In this document: positions 46,980-55,593 of the stretch, in pieces
How positions within the stretch are numbered: the stretch's first letter is position 1
Layout: each line of letters begins with the position of its first letter
From: Limimaricola cinnabarinus
Lineage (GTDB): Bacteria > Pseudomonadota > Alphaproteobacteria > Rhodobacterales > Rhodobacteraceae
Direction of reading: 5' to 3'
Assembly (NCBI RefSeq): GCF_002723615.1
Contig: NZ_KZ304953.1
Span: 63,362-127,361, forward strand
Length of the DNA: 64,000 nt
Notes under the pieces: model-generated
Told to the model about the DNA's origin: nothing
Seen by the model: only the letters and a program-made list of their open reading frames with translations
The model's database searches: none
Program-made: the position numbers and the translations under genes

Positions 46980-48545
46980 TTAGGTCGGGTGACGGCGTGG
47001 CAATGCATTTCCCGAAACCACCATGTGAGATAGATCATCGAGAAACGTCTCGGCTGTCGTCTCGTGAATGTTTCGTAACGTCACGCTTTCGTGCAATTCG
47101 CCGAGCAGGGGCGGAGCGGCATCGAATGCAACGAGGCCAAGCATTGGAATGGGCCCGAAACCGGCCTTTTGCAGCTCCATGACCGTGCTATTCGCCATTC
47201 GGATAGATTGCGCATTCGAAAGGCCGAAGATCAGCACATGGGGCTTGTCGCGATAGGCGAGGGGGACGATTTCGGCAGGCATCCGGCGCGCGCCGCAATC
47301 GCATAATGAGACACCGCAATCCTGCGCGGCGCGCAAAAGCGGATGACCGGACCAGGGGCGGGCATCGAGACCGGGGCGCACCAGCAGCATGGTCATCGGC
47401 CGCGACAGGCCGCGCATTGCCGCATCGAGCCGCGCGCAGGCCGCCATCCGCTCGCCTCGGGGGGGCGGGGCCGTGACAGGAGCAGGGGCAGGGGCGGGCG
47501 CGGCCGCCCGGGGCAGGGCGCCGCCCAGCGTGGCGGCCCATTCGCCCGTGGTCACCCCCGCCTTGGCGCAGGCGACCGACGGCCCCATGACATTGATGCC
47601 GCGCTTGGCCGCCTCGCGCAGCGCCAGCAGCGATTTCTGTACGGCATTGCCGTCGCGCTCCCGGCGCCAGCGGGCCAGCGCCGCGTTTCGACCGGCGTCG
47701 ATCTCCTGCGGTGCGGAGGGCGGGGCCATTGTCGCCGCGGGGCGCGACAGCCAGGCCGCCGCGCCCTCGGCCGTTTCCCGCTGCGACAGCGCGGCGCGCA
47801 GCGCATCGCATCCCGGCACGGCGGCATCGACAAAGCTCGGCGCGTCGCGGCCATCCGGGTAGAGCACCAGATCCTCGGGCAGCGCGAAGCCCGGCCCGTG
47901 GCGTTCGACCAGAAGCGCGCGCCACAGCTGCGACAGGAGGGCCCCCGCCGCGCGGTCGCCGGGGCCGTTGCCCGGCATGAGAAACTCCACCCCCGTCGCC
48001 GCGGCGCGCAGATGCTGCGGCCGCTCGCGCCGCGCCGTCGCCGCCAGAAGCGCCAGCCCCGAATGCAGCGCCGCCACGAGCGGGCGCAGCGCATCGCCCT
48101 CGACCGGTGCCGCGACCCGCAGCCGCGCGCCGCGCAGCCCCGGCAGGGCGCGCCGGCTCCATGAGAGGGTATCGGCCGCAAGATCGAGCGCGGCCTCGCT
48201 CGACCATGACGGCGCGGCAGGGCCGCGATAGAGATCGAGCGCATCGTTGCACAGCGCCCCGCGCAGCGCGCCCGTGCCGCCGGGCCAGGCTTCGGCCAGC
48301 GCCACGAGCATGGCCAGAAGCCACGGCCCCGTCGCATCGGCGTCGATCACCACAGGCCCGGTGGCGGGGCGCGCCAGCAGCGCCGCCAGATCGCCCAGAT
48401 GGGCGATGGCCGGGCCTTCCCGGCCCACCAGCCCGCATGCCAGCGGATGATCGGAATCAAAGCCCGCGCGCGTCGGCAGATCGGGGCGAAGCCGGATCGG
48501 CGCGGGGCCGTCCTTCGGCCGGGGCAGGGGGGAAGGCTTGGTCAT
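46980..48545 (-). CDS. Truncated, diverged methylmalonyl-CoA-mutase-like protein (probable pseudoenzyme)
   Basis: The 521-residue protein aligns with the mutase large-subunit barrel from LPTRAGFDSDHPLACGLVG (compare GYDSDHPR..GDVG in true mutases), through ALRGALCNDALDLY (compare LSGTIQNDILKEY), to NAVQKSLLALREAAKRGINVMGP..AGVTTGEW. It ends with a B12-domain-like fold (MTMLLVRPGLDARPWSGHPL). It lacks the N-terminal segment with the catalytic tyrosine (TMYAGRPWTIRQYAG in true enzymes), and the DxHxxG cobalamin motif reads DARPWSG with no histidine ligand. It is therefore unlikely to catalyse radical rearrangement. The 292-base gap upstream holds no gene I recognise. Confidence 0.7.
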   Translation of the reverse strand: MTKPSPLPRPKDGPAPIRLRPDLPTRAGFDSDHPLACGLVGREGPAIAHLGDLAALLARPATGPVVIDADATGPWLLAMLVALAEAWPGGTGALRGALCNDALDLYRGPAAPSWSSEAALDLAADTLSWSRRALPGLRGARLRVAAPVEGDALRPLVAALHSGLALLAATARRERPQHLRAAATGVEFLMPGNGPGDRAAGALLSQLWRALLVERHGPGFALPEDLVLYPDGRDAPSFVDAAVPGCDALRAALSQRETAEGAAAWLSRPAATMAPPSAPQEIDAGRNAALARWRRERDGNAVQKSLLALREAAKRGINVMGPSVACAKAGVTTGEWAATLGGALPRAAAPAPAPAPVTAPPPRGERMAACARLDAAMRGLSRPMTMLLVRPGLDARPWSGHPLLRAAQDCGVSLCDCGARRMPAEIVPLAYRDKPHVLIFGLSNAQSIRMANSTVMELQKAGFGPIPMLGLVAFDAAPPLLGELHESVTLRNIHETTAETFLDDLSHMVVSGNALPRRHPT

Positions 48546-48837
48546 GGCAAGGTCCGGTTCGTGGCGGCGAGATCGATCACCGCCCCCAAACCGGGCCGAG
48601 ATCGCGTTTCATCCTTGGCGGGAAACTCCCGCCTTCTGCGGGCCCTCATGATGGGCCTTCCATCCGCGAGCGTCCAGACCGGGCCGACCGCTCCGGCCGC
48701 CTCGGGGGCATTTGCGCGGGATCGGCCCCGCGAGGTGTGGTCAAAACGCATCGTCCGGGCCGCTGCGGCGCAATGCCGGTATGGCCACGCGCATCTCGGC
48801 GCTACCCTCTGCCGCCCGATTGCGGCAGGGTCGGGCC

Positions 48838-50253
48838 ATGTTCCGCCCCGTCGAGATCCCGCTCTGGCTTCTGGTGCTGATCGTGCTTTTCGCCACGGTC
48901 ACCTTCGCCTCGCATTTTCTATTTCCCTCGGTCCGCTGGTTCTTTCGCAAGCGGATGGAGCGCGCGGTGGCGCGGCTCAACACCCGGCTCGCGCGGCCGA
49001 TCGAGCCGTTCAAGCTGGCGCGCCGCCACGACATGATCCAGCGGCTGATCTACGATCCGGCGGTGGCGCAGGCGATCGTCGAGCACGCGCAAAGCCACGG
49101 CGTGCCCGAGAACGTGGCTTTCGAGCTGGCCGGGGATTATGCGCGCGAGATCGTGCCTTCCTTTTCGGCCACGGCCTATTTCACCTTCGGCACGCGGGCG
49201 GCGAAATGGCTCAGCCGGGCGCTCTACCGGATCCGGCTCGGGGCCTTCGACCGCGACGCGCTCGACGCGATCGACGCCGATGCGGCGGTGGTCTTCGTGA
49301 TGAACCACCGCTCCAACATGGATTACGTGCTGGTGACATGGCTCGCCGCGCGCACCTCGGCGCTCTCCTACGCGGTGGGCGAATGGGCGCGGGTCTGGCC
49401 GCTGGCGCCGCTGATCCGGGCGATGGGGGCCTATTTCATCCGCCGCCGGGATCGCGGCGCGCTCTATCGCCGGGTGTTGCAGCGCTATGTGCAGATGGCG
49501 ACGGCGGGGGGCGTGACGCAGGCGATCTTTCCCGAGGGGGGCCTGAGCCTCACCGGCCGGATGGCACCCCCGAAGACGGGGCTTCTGGGCCATATCGTCG
49601 AGGATTTCGGCAACCATCCGCGCGACGTGATCTTCGTGCCGGTGGCGCTGAATTACGACCGGGTGCTCGAGGACCGGGTGCTGATCGGCGCCGGTGCGGC
49701 GGGCAACCGGCGGTTTCGCGTGCCGCCCGCGCGGCTGGCGGGCGCGGTGCTGGGGCATCTGGGCCAGCGGCTGACGGGGCGGTTTCGCGGCTTCGGCACG
49801 GCCTCGGTGGGTTTCGGCGCGCCATTGTCGCTGGCCGAATTCCTGGGCGGAGCCGCGCCGCAGCCGCAGGATACGGCGCGGCTGTCGCGCGAGATGATGT
49901 CGCGGATCGAGGAGGTGATGCCGGTGCTGCCGGTGCCGCTGGTGGCGGGCATCCTGCTCGATGTCTCGCCGCTGCCGCCCGAGCGGATCGAGATCCGCGT
50001 CGCCGCCTGCCTCGGCATGCTGCATGCGCGCGGCGTCGCCCTGCCGCGCCGCGACGCCGCCCGGATCACCGCCGATGCGCTCGACAACCTGCTGCGGCGC
50101 GGGCTGCTGGTCGAGGGCGGCGAGGGGCTGCGCCCGGCCCCCGGCGCGGAGCCGGTGCTGCGCTTTTACGCGGCCTCGGTCGCGCATCATTTCGAGCCCG
50201 CGCGCCTTGCCGCGGCAGCACCCGATCTCAGCCCTCCGACGCCGGGGCGCTGA
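48838..50253 (+). CDS. PlsB-like glycerol-3-phosphate acyltransferase
   Basis: From the ATG at 48838 the protein has 471 residues with an N-terminal helix (PLWLLVLIVLFATVTFASHFLF). The four acyltransferase blocks are clear: NHRSNMDYVLVTWL (HxxxxD), GAYFIRRRDRG, IFPEGGLSLTGRMAPPKTG and FVPVALNYDRVLED. The order and wording match the PlsB family more closely than PlsC, though it is much shorter than E. coli PlsB (about 800 residues). It should acylate glycerol-3-phosphate or a related lysolipid at the inner membrane. Its 3' end overlaps the convergent helicase gene by 26 bases. An in-frame ATG at 48781 is an alternative start. Confidence 0.8.
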   Translation: MFRPVEIPLWLLVLIVLFATVTFASHFLFPSVRWFFRKRMERAVARLNTRLARPIEPFKLARRHDMIQRLIYDPAVAQAIVEHAQSHGVPENVAFELAGDYAREIVPSFSATAYFTFGTRAAKWLSRALYRIRLGAFDRDALDAIDADAAVVFVMNHRSNMDYVLVTWLAARTSALSYAVGEWARVWPLAPLIRAMGAYFIRRRDRGALYRRVLQRYVQMATAGGVTQAIFPEGGLSLTGRMAPPKTGLLGHIVEDFGNHPRDVIFVPVALNYDRVLEDRVLIGAGAAGNRRFRVPPARLAGAVLGHLGQRLTGRFRGFGTASVGFGAPLSLAEFLGGAAPQPQDTARLSREMMSRIEEVMPVLPVPLVAGILLDVSPLPPERIEIRVAACLGMLHARGVALPRRDAARITADALDNLLRRGLLVEGGEGLRPAPGAEPVLRFYAASVAHHFEPARLAAAAPDLSPPTPGR

Positions 50254-51763
50254 GCGTGAAGGGCGCGGCGGGCGCCACCAGATCATCGGTGCCGAGGCTG
50301 TCGGTCGGCTTGGCCAGCATCGAGCGGACCACCCAGCGCAGCTCGCGCTCGGCGCGGGTGATCGCCACATAGGCCAGCCGCTTCCACAAGGGCTGCCCGG
50401 CTTCGACGCGCCCCATGCGCGAGGCGATCTCGATATCGGGGGCAAAGACCTGCACCGTGTCCCATTGCGAGCCTTGGGCCTTGTGGATCGTCACGGCGGC
50501 GCCGTGCAGGAAGGTCGCGCCCATCCGCGCGGCATAGGGAATGAAGGGCTCGGCGTCGCCCTCCTGCTCGATCCGCACGATCGAGGCGGCCGAAAGCTGC
50601 GGCTCGGGCGCGCCCATCACGTGCAGCCGCGAAAACCCCGGCTTGCGACCGGGGCCCATATAGACCACCTGCGCCCCCTTGATCAGGCCGCGCGCTTCCA
50701 GATCGAGCCGCTTCTTGCGGTGCTTCAGGGGCAGCTCGATGCCGTCGCAGATGAGCGGCTCGCCCGGCAGCAGGTCGCCCTCGGGCGCGCCGTAAGCGGC
50801 GCGGAAGGCGTGAATGAGGCGGATGCGCGTGGCGTTGCGCCACACCAGCACCGGGCTGCGCGCCATCAGCTCGGCCTCGACCCGGCGCGCCATCACCACG
50901 CGCTCGTCGCGGCTCGCGGCCTCCTGCACCAGCCGCTCGAAGGCATAGAAATCGACCTGCGGATCGGCCAGCGCATGGGCCAGATCGAGAATCGGGTTGT
51001 CGGCATCCTGCCGGTGGATGCGGTGCAGCACGTGCTTGTCGGCATCCTTCATCGCGTCGAACACCATCCCGCCCGAGGACTGCACGGGCGGCAGCTGCGC
51101 CGGATCGCCGAACAGCACCAGCGTCGGGAAGATCTCTTTCAGATCCTCGACCTGCTTTTCGTCGAGCATCGAGGATTCGTCGATGAAGCCGATGTCGAGC
51201 GGCTCCTCGCGGCGCTTCCAGCCGGTGATGAAATCCGAACCCCTGAGCCCCGCGGCCGCGAGTGCTGCGGGCACCGAGCCATGGGTGGCGAAGGCGGAAG
51301 CGGCGCGGGCCAGCGCCTCCTCGGTGAGGCCCTCAATATTGGGCTTTTCGCCATCGCCGCCGAGCCATTCGGCGATCTTCTCGTATTCGGGGTCGTAGAC
51401 CGGGGTGTAGAGGATGCGGTGGATCGTGGTGGCGGGAACGCCGCGATTGCGCAGCACGCTCGCCGCCTTGTTGGTCGGCGCGAGAATGGCCAGCGTGCGC
51501 CGGTCCTTTTTCCTGCGCCCCTCCCAATCGCCCGAAACGATGTCGACGCCCGCCTCCTTGAGCTTTCGCGTGAGTTCCGCCAGCAGCAGCGTCTTGCCCG
51601 AGCCGGCCTTGCCGATCACGGCGATGGCGCGGCGGGCATCCGAGGCGGGCGCGCTCAGAAGCTCGTCATCGAGATCCACGCCGGTCGAGCGCAGAAGCTG
51701 CGTCACGGCATCCCAGGCTTCGGCCTGGTCGGAGGAGAAGGTCACGGCGGCAGGAAGGGTCAT
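50228..51763 (-). CDS. RecD-like ATP-dependent DNA helicase (superfamily 1B)
   Basis: The 511-residue protein has Walker A VIGKAGSGKTLLLAEL, motif Ia (ILAPTNKAASVLR), Walker B (IGFIDESSMLD), motif III (LVLFGDPAQLPPV) and UvrD/RecD C-terminal motifs (TIHKAQGSQWDTVQVF and AYVAITRAERELRW). This is a stand-alone RecD-like helicase without the RecD2 N-terminal helix-hairpin-helix domain. It probably acts 5'-3' in DNA repair; no RecBC or AddAB gene is adjacent. A small protein gene lies 50 bases upstream on the same strand. Confidence 0.9.
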   Translation of the reverse strand: MTLPAAVTFSSDQAEAWDAVTQLLRSTGVDLDDELLSAPASDARRAIAVIGKAGSGKTLLLAELTRKLKEAGVDIVSGDWEGRRKKDRRTLAILAPTNKAASVLRNRGVPATTIHRILYTPVYDPEYEKIAEWLGGDGEKPNIEGLTEEALARAASAFATHGSVPAALAAAGLRGSDFITGWKRREEPLDIGFIDESSMLDEKQVEDLKEIFPTLVLFGDPAQLPPVQSSGGMVFDAMKDADKHVLHRIHRQDADNPILDLAHALADPQVDFYAFERLVQEAASRDERVVMARRVEAELMARSPVLVWRNATRIRLIHAFRAAYGAPEGDLLPGEPLICDGIELPLKHRKKRLDLEARGLIKGAQVVYMGPGRKPGFSRLHVMGAPEPQLSAASIVRIEQEGDAEPFIPYAARMGATFLHGAAVTIHKAQGSQWDTVQVFAPDIEIASRMGRVEAGQPLWKRLAYVAITRAERELRWVVRSMLAKPTDSLGTDDLVAPAAPFTLSAPASEG

Positions 51764-51813
51764 GGCGCGACCCTATCCGCGCGCCGCGGCGGGGGCCAGA
51801 GGCGGTGCGGCGC

Positions 51814-51981
51814 CTATTCGGCGCGGTGCGGCGCCTTGCCCGGCTCATCGGGGGCGGTGGCAAGCTCGCGCGCCGCCTGTCCCGCCGCCTCGGAGAGCCT
51901 CTGGGCGAATTGCGGCAGCCCGTTGCGGCGGGCATAGGTTTCAAGATCGGTCAATACGTCGAACATCCAGCGATGGGACAT
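51814..51981 (-). CDS. Small conserved hypothetical protein (55 aa)
   Basis: The ATG at 51981 begins MSHRWMFDVLTDLETYARRNGLPQFA, a short helical protein of 55 residues ending in an Ala/Glu/Pro-rich tail (QRLSEAAGQAARELATAPDE). Its first half resembles small proteins I recall from other Rhodobacteraceae, but no family name is assigned. AGGAG lies just upstream of the start. It precedes the helicase gene by 50 bases on the same strand. Confidence 0.6.
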   Translation of the reverse strand: MSHRWMFDVLTDLETYARRNGLPQFAQRLSEAAGQAARELATAPDEPGKAPHRAE

Positions 51982-52078
51982 CGGTGCTCCTCTTCGCCTG
52001 CTACCGCTCACCGGGATCAACCTAGCATGGCGCAGCCCCGCGGCGGGAGGGGCGGAATAGCGGGGATTTTAGCGGCCT

Positions 52079-52831
52079 TCAGCGCCGCCACCCGGCAAAG
52101 GCCGCCGAGGCCGCCCAGCCCGCCGCGATCGCCAGAACGAGCGACAGGAGCCCGTAGAGCGGCGCGCGCTCCTGCGCGAAGTCGAACATCCAGCGCTCGA
52201 TGCCGACCTTGCGCACGCCGATCACCGTCTCGTAGCTGTTGATCACCTTACCGCCGCGCGTCAGGAAGATGCGGGTGGTGTAATTGCCGGCGACCAGGTC
52301 GGCGGGCAGGGCCAGCGCCGTGCGAAACAGCGTCTCGCGGTCGAGATCCACCGCCCCCTCCTGCAGCCGGTAGACCCCCTGCGCCTCGCGGATTCGCACC
52401 AGCGCCGCGACGTGATCGGCCGTCTCGAAGGCGCGGTTGCCCGCCGCGCGGATCGCGCGGGAGGTCGAGATCGCCAGCCGCAGATCCTCGGTGATGCCCA
52501 GCACATCGTCCAAGGGGCCGGTGGTGGCGACGGCGTAGAAGGTCGGCGCGCCCTTGATCGTCACCGGATCGGTGTTGACCCAGATGCCCGCGCGCCGCTC
52601 CTTGCGATGCACGACCGCGGTCTCGGAAGGGCCCGCCACGGTGACCACGACCTCGAGCGGATCGGCGTTCACCGGCGGCGGCGCCTCGCGGTGGACCGCG
52701 CCGAAGATCAGGATGTCGGAGCCGTCGAAGGTCGCGGTGATGGCGACCTGGTCGCGGCTCAGCCCGAGCACGATCTCCTCGGCGCGGGCGGGAGAGGCGA
52801 GCGCCAGAAGCAGGAGCGCCAGTCGGATCAT
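52079..52831 (-). CDS. TIGR02186 family exported transmembrane protein
   Basis: The ATG at 52829-52831 overlaps the stop of the TSUP gene as ATGA. The 250-residue product has a signal peptide (RLALLLLALASPARA) and then EEIVLGLSRDQVAITATFDGSDILIFGAV, the conserved start of the TIGR02186/PF09608 family. A single C-terminal helix (YGLLSLVLAIAAGWAASAAFAGW) follows. It is predicted to be a periplasmic domain anchored by the C-terminal helix. Function unknown; the pairing with TSUP suggests an accessory role to that exporter. Confidence 0.9.
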   Translation of the reverse strand: MIRLALLLLALASPARAEEIVLGLSRDQVAITATFDGSDILIFGAVHREAPPPVNADPLEVVVTVAGPSETAVVHRKERRAGIWVNTDPVTIKGAPTFYAVATTGPLDDVLGITEDLRLAISTSRAIRAAGNRAFETADHVAALVRIREAQGVYRLQEGAVDLDRETLFRTALALPADLVAGNYTTRIFLTRGGKVINSYETVIGVRKVGIERWMFDFAQERAPLYGLLSLVLAIAAGWAASAAFAGWRR

Positions 52832-53745
52832 TGCGCCGTCACCGGCTGGATCTCGTAAAGCTCGGAGGGCTCCAGCACCAGCCCCAGCGCCAGCTGCCCG
52901 CAGACCGCGAGCACAAGGAGCGCCAGCAGGATGCGCAGCTGCTCGGCCTTCATCCGCGCGCCGATGCGGGTGCCGAACTGCGCCCCGATCACCCCGCCCG
53001 CGATCAGCAGGAGCGCCAGCGCGATATCGACCGTCTGGTTGGTCACCGCGTGCAGCATGGTGGTGAAGCCGGTGACGAAGATGATCTGGAACAGCGAGGT
53101 GCCGATCACGACCTTGGTGGGCATGCCGAGGAGGTAGATCATCGCCGGCACCATGACGAAGCCGCCGCCCACCCCCATGATCGCCGCCAGAACGCCGACC
53201 GAAAGCCCCACGAGCAGGGGTGGGATCGCCGAAATGTAGAGCCCCGAGACGCGGAACTTCATCTTCAGGGGCAGCGCATGGACCCAGTAATGCTTGCGCC
53301 GCTTGGGCCGCGCGCCGGGGCGGCGCGACTTGATCAGCGCGTTCAGGCTCTCGACGAACATCATCGCGCCGACCGTGCCGAGAAAGATCACGTAGCTCAG
53401 CTCGACCAGCAGATCGACCTGACCGCGCGCCTTGAGCCAGTTGAACACCACGATCCCGAGCGCCGACCCCATCAGGCCGCCCGCGAGCAGCACCGATCCC
53501 ATCGCGATATCGACGGTGCGCCGCCGCAGATGGCCCAAGAGCGCCGAGAAGGAGGAGGCGACGATCTGGTTGGTCGAGGTGGCGACGGCCACGGCGGGCG
53601 GGATGCCCGCGAGAAACAGCAGCGGCGTGATGAGAAAGCCGCCGCCGACGCCGAACATCCCCGACAGCACGCCGACCAGACCGCCGAGGCCGAGGATCAG
53701 GAAGATGTTGACCGAAACCTCGGCGATGGGGAGGTAGAGCTGCAT
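52828..53745 (-). CDS. TSUP family transporter (TauE/SafE-like anion exporter)
   Basis: The 305-residue membrane protein has about eight helices with the inverted-repeat TSUP motifs: GLVGVLSGMFGVGGGFLITPLL in the first half and VLAAIMGVGGGFVMVPAMIYLLG in the second. TSUP members export or import sulfite, sulfonates or other organic anions. The partner protein TIGR02186 follows with a four-base overlap. There is no sulfur-metabolism gene in the window to fix the substrate. Confidence 0.92.
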   Translation of the reverse strand: MQLYLPIAEVSVNIFLILGLGGLVGVLSGMFGVGGGFLITPLLFLAGIPPAVAVATSTNQIVASSFSALLGHLRRRTVDIAMGSVLLAGGLMGSALGIVVFNWLKARGQVDLLVELSYVIFLGTVGAMMFVESLNALIKSRRPGARPKRRKHYWVHALPLKMKFRVSGLYISAIPPLLVGLSVGVLAAIMGVGGGFVMVPAMIYLLGMPTKVVIGTSLFQIIFVTGFTTMLHAVTNQTVDIALALLLIAGGVIGAQFGTRIGARMKAEQLRILLALLVLAVCGQLALGLVLEPSELYEIQPVTAQ

Positions 53746-53833
53746 GGCATGCCTTTTGCGACGGGGCGATTAAGTCAGCCCCCGGGGGGATTTCCAAGCC
53801 CCCCGGCGCAAAGAATGCCGCGACGCGGCATAA

Positions 53834-54637
53834 TCAGCCCATGTCGCGCAGCATCCGCCGCAGCACCTGTTCGAGCTTGGCCGCGCCCAAGGGCGCCATG
53901 GCCTTTGTGTGCTCATGGCCGATCTTCTCGTCGGACATGCCGGCGGCCATGTTGGTGATCGCCGAGACGGCAAGCGCGCGCAGCCCCATGAAGCGCGCGA
54001 GGATCACCTCGGGCACGGTCGACATGCCGACCGCATCGGCGCCCAGCGTACGGATCGCGCGGATTTCGGCCGGGGTCTCGAAGGAGGGGCCGGAATACCA
54101 GGCATAGACGCCCTCATGCATCTCGACCTCCTCGGCCTTGGCCGCGGCATGCAGCAGCGCCCGCAGATCGGCGTCATGCGCGTCGCCCATCGGCACGAAG
54201 CGCCGGTCGGTCTGCTCTCCGATCAGGGGGTTCATCCCCGAGAAGTTGATGTGATCCGACAGCGCCATGATCGAGCCGGTGGGCATTTCCGAGCGCAGCG
54301 AGCCCGCGGCATTGGTCAGGATCACCGCCTCGGCGCCGAGCTCCTTGAGCACTTCGAGCGGCAGGCGCATCTCGTTGGGATTGCCGCGCTCGTAGTAATG
54401 CGCCCGCCCGCCGAAGACGGCGACGCGCTGGCCTTCGAGTTCGCCAATGGCGAGCACCGGGTTGTGGCCCGACACGCCCGCATGGGGAAAGCCCGAAAGC
54501 TGGTCATAGGGGATGGTCACGCCGTCCACGGCGCCCGCGATATGGCCCAGCCCCGAGCCGAGGATCAGCCCGTATTTGACGGGCTCGGATCCGGCCTGGG
54601 CCTTGATCAGGCCCGCGAGTTCAACGCTCTTTGACAT
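53834..54637 (-). CDS. Purine-nucleoside phosphorylase, trimeric type
   Basis: The 267-residue protein has GLILGSGLGHIAGAV, GRAHYYERGNPNEMRLPLEVLKELGAEAVILTNAAGSL, GVYAWYSGPSFETPAEIRAIRTLGADAVGMSTVPEVI and ITNMAAGM. These are all hallmarks of the low-molecular-weight (trimeric) PNP family. The asparagine in ITNMAAG fits guanosine/inosine-type specificity. Its start overlaps the upstream permease gene by 17 bases, so uptake and cleavage of purine nucleosides are probably co-produced. Confidence 0.94.
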   Translation of the reverse strand: MSKSVELAGLIKAQAGSEPVKYGLILGSGLGHIAGAVDGVTIPYDQLSGFPHAGVSGHNPVLAIGELEGQRVAVFGGRAHYYERGNPNEMRLPLEVLKELGAEAVILTNAAGSLRSEMPTGSIMALSDHINFSGMNPLIGEQTDRRFVPMGDAHDADLRALLHAAAKAEEVEMHEGVYAWYSGPSFETPAEIRAIRTLGADAVGMSTVPEVILARFMGLRALAVSAITNMAAGMSDEKIGHEHTKAMAPLGAAKLEQVLRRMLRDMG

Positions 54638-55589
54638 AGGGTTCGCCTCCGGCGCGGGGCGGGATCGCGCGGCCGACGAAGCCCGCGAGGATCACCACCG
54701 TGAGAATATAGGGAAGGGCGTCGAGAAGCTGCACGCCCACTTCGAAGCCGAGCGTGCCCTCGATCACGTCGGGGCGCAGGGCGATCGCCTGCAGGAAGCC
54801 GAACAGCAGGCAGGCGCCGAGCGCGTACCAGGGCCGCCACTTGGCGAAGATCAGCGCCGCGAGCGCGATGTAGCCGCGCCCCGCCGTCATGTCCTTGACG
54901 AAGCCCGCCTGAAGCCCGGTCGAGAGATAGGCGCCGGCGAGGCCGGTCAGCAGGCCGCAGATCGCCACGGCGGCAAAGCGCAGGCCCACCACCGAGACGC
55001 CGGCGGTGTCGACGGCGGCGGGGTTCTCGCCCACCGCGCGCAGCCGCAGGCCGAAGCGGGTGCGAAACAGCACCCACCAGGTCAGCGGCACCATCAGGAG
55101 GCCGACATAGACCAGCAGCGTGTGGCCCGAGATCAGCTCGGCATAGATCGGGCCGAGGATGGGAATGTCGCGCATCTCGGCGGCGAGCGGCAGGTCGATC
55201 GTCTCGAAACGGGCATTGCCCGACAGCTGCGGCGTGCGGCCGCCCTGTCCGAACCAGCTTTGCGCCACCACCACCGTGAGACCGGCGGCGAGGAAGTTGA
55301 TCGCGACGCCGGAGATCAGCTGGTTGCCGCGGAAGGTGATCGAGGCGAGGCCATGCACGCCCGAAAGCGCCAGCGCCGCACCGATGCCCGCAACCGTGCC
55401 GATCAGCACCGAGCCGCTGGCCGCGGCCACGGCGGCGGTGAGAAAGGCCGAGGCCAGCATCTTGCCTTCGAGGCCGATGTCGAAGATGCCCGCGCGCTCG
55501 GAAAACAGCCCCGCGAGACAGGCCAGAAGCAGCGGCGTGGCAAGGCGGATGGTGGTGTCGAGCACCTGCAGAAGGGTCAGGAAATCCAT
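54621..55589 (-). CDS. Nucleoside-type ABC transporter permease 2
   Basis: The 322-residue protein has about nine to ten hydrophobic segments and the BPD_transp_2 pattern (AGIFDIGLEGKMLASAFLTA, GLRLRAVGENPAAVDTAGVSV, GRGYIALAALIFAKWRPWYA). This second permease of the BmpABCD/nucleoside family lies directly downstream of permease 1, separated by 4 bases, and overlaps the PNP gene. With the BMP-family binding protein and the double-domain ATPase it forms a complete importer. Confidence 0.93.
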   Translation of the reverse strand: MDFLTLLQVLDTTIRLATPLLLACLAGLFSERAGIFDIGLEGKMLASAFLTAAVAAASGSVLIGTVAGIGAALALSGVHGLASITFRGNQLISGVAINFLAAGLTVVVAQSWFGQGGRTPQLSGNARFETIDLPLAAEMRDIPILGPIYAELISGHTLLVYVGLLMVPLTWWVLFRTRFGLRLRAVGENPAAVDTAGVSVVGLRFAAVAICGLLTGLAGAYLSTGLQAGFVKDMTAGRGYIALAALIFAKWRPWYALGACLLFGFLQAIALRPDVIEGTLGFEVGVQLLDALPYILTVVILAGFVGRAIPPRAGGEPYVKER

Positions 55590-55593
55590 GGGC

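Noticed and set aside
48542-48837. 69-codon minus-strand frame between the mutase-like and PlsB-like genes
   Set aside because: It overlaps the divergent promoter region, has no recognisable motif and no convincing start. A short GGCGGG/CCCGCC hairpin in the gap is too weak to call.
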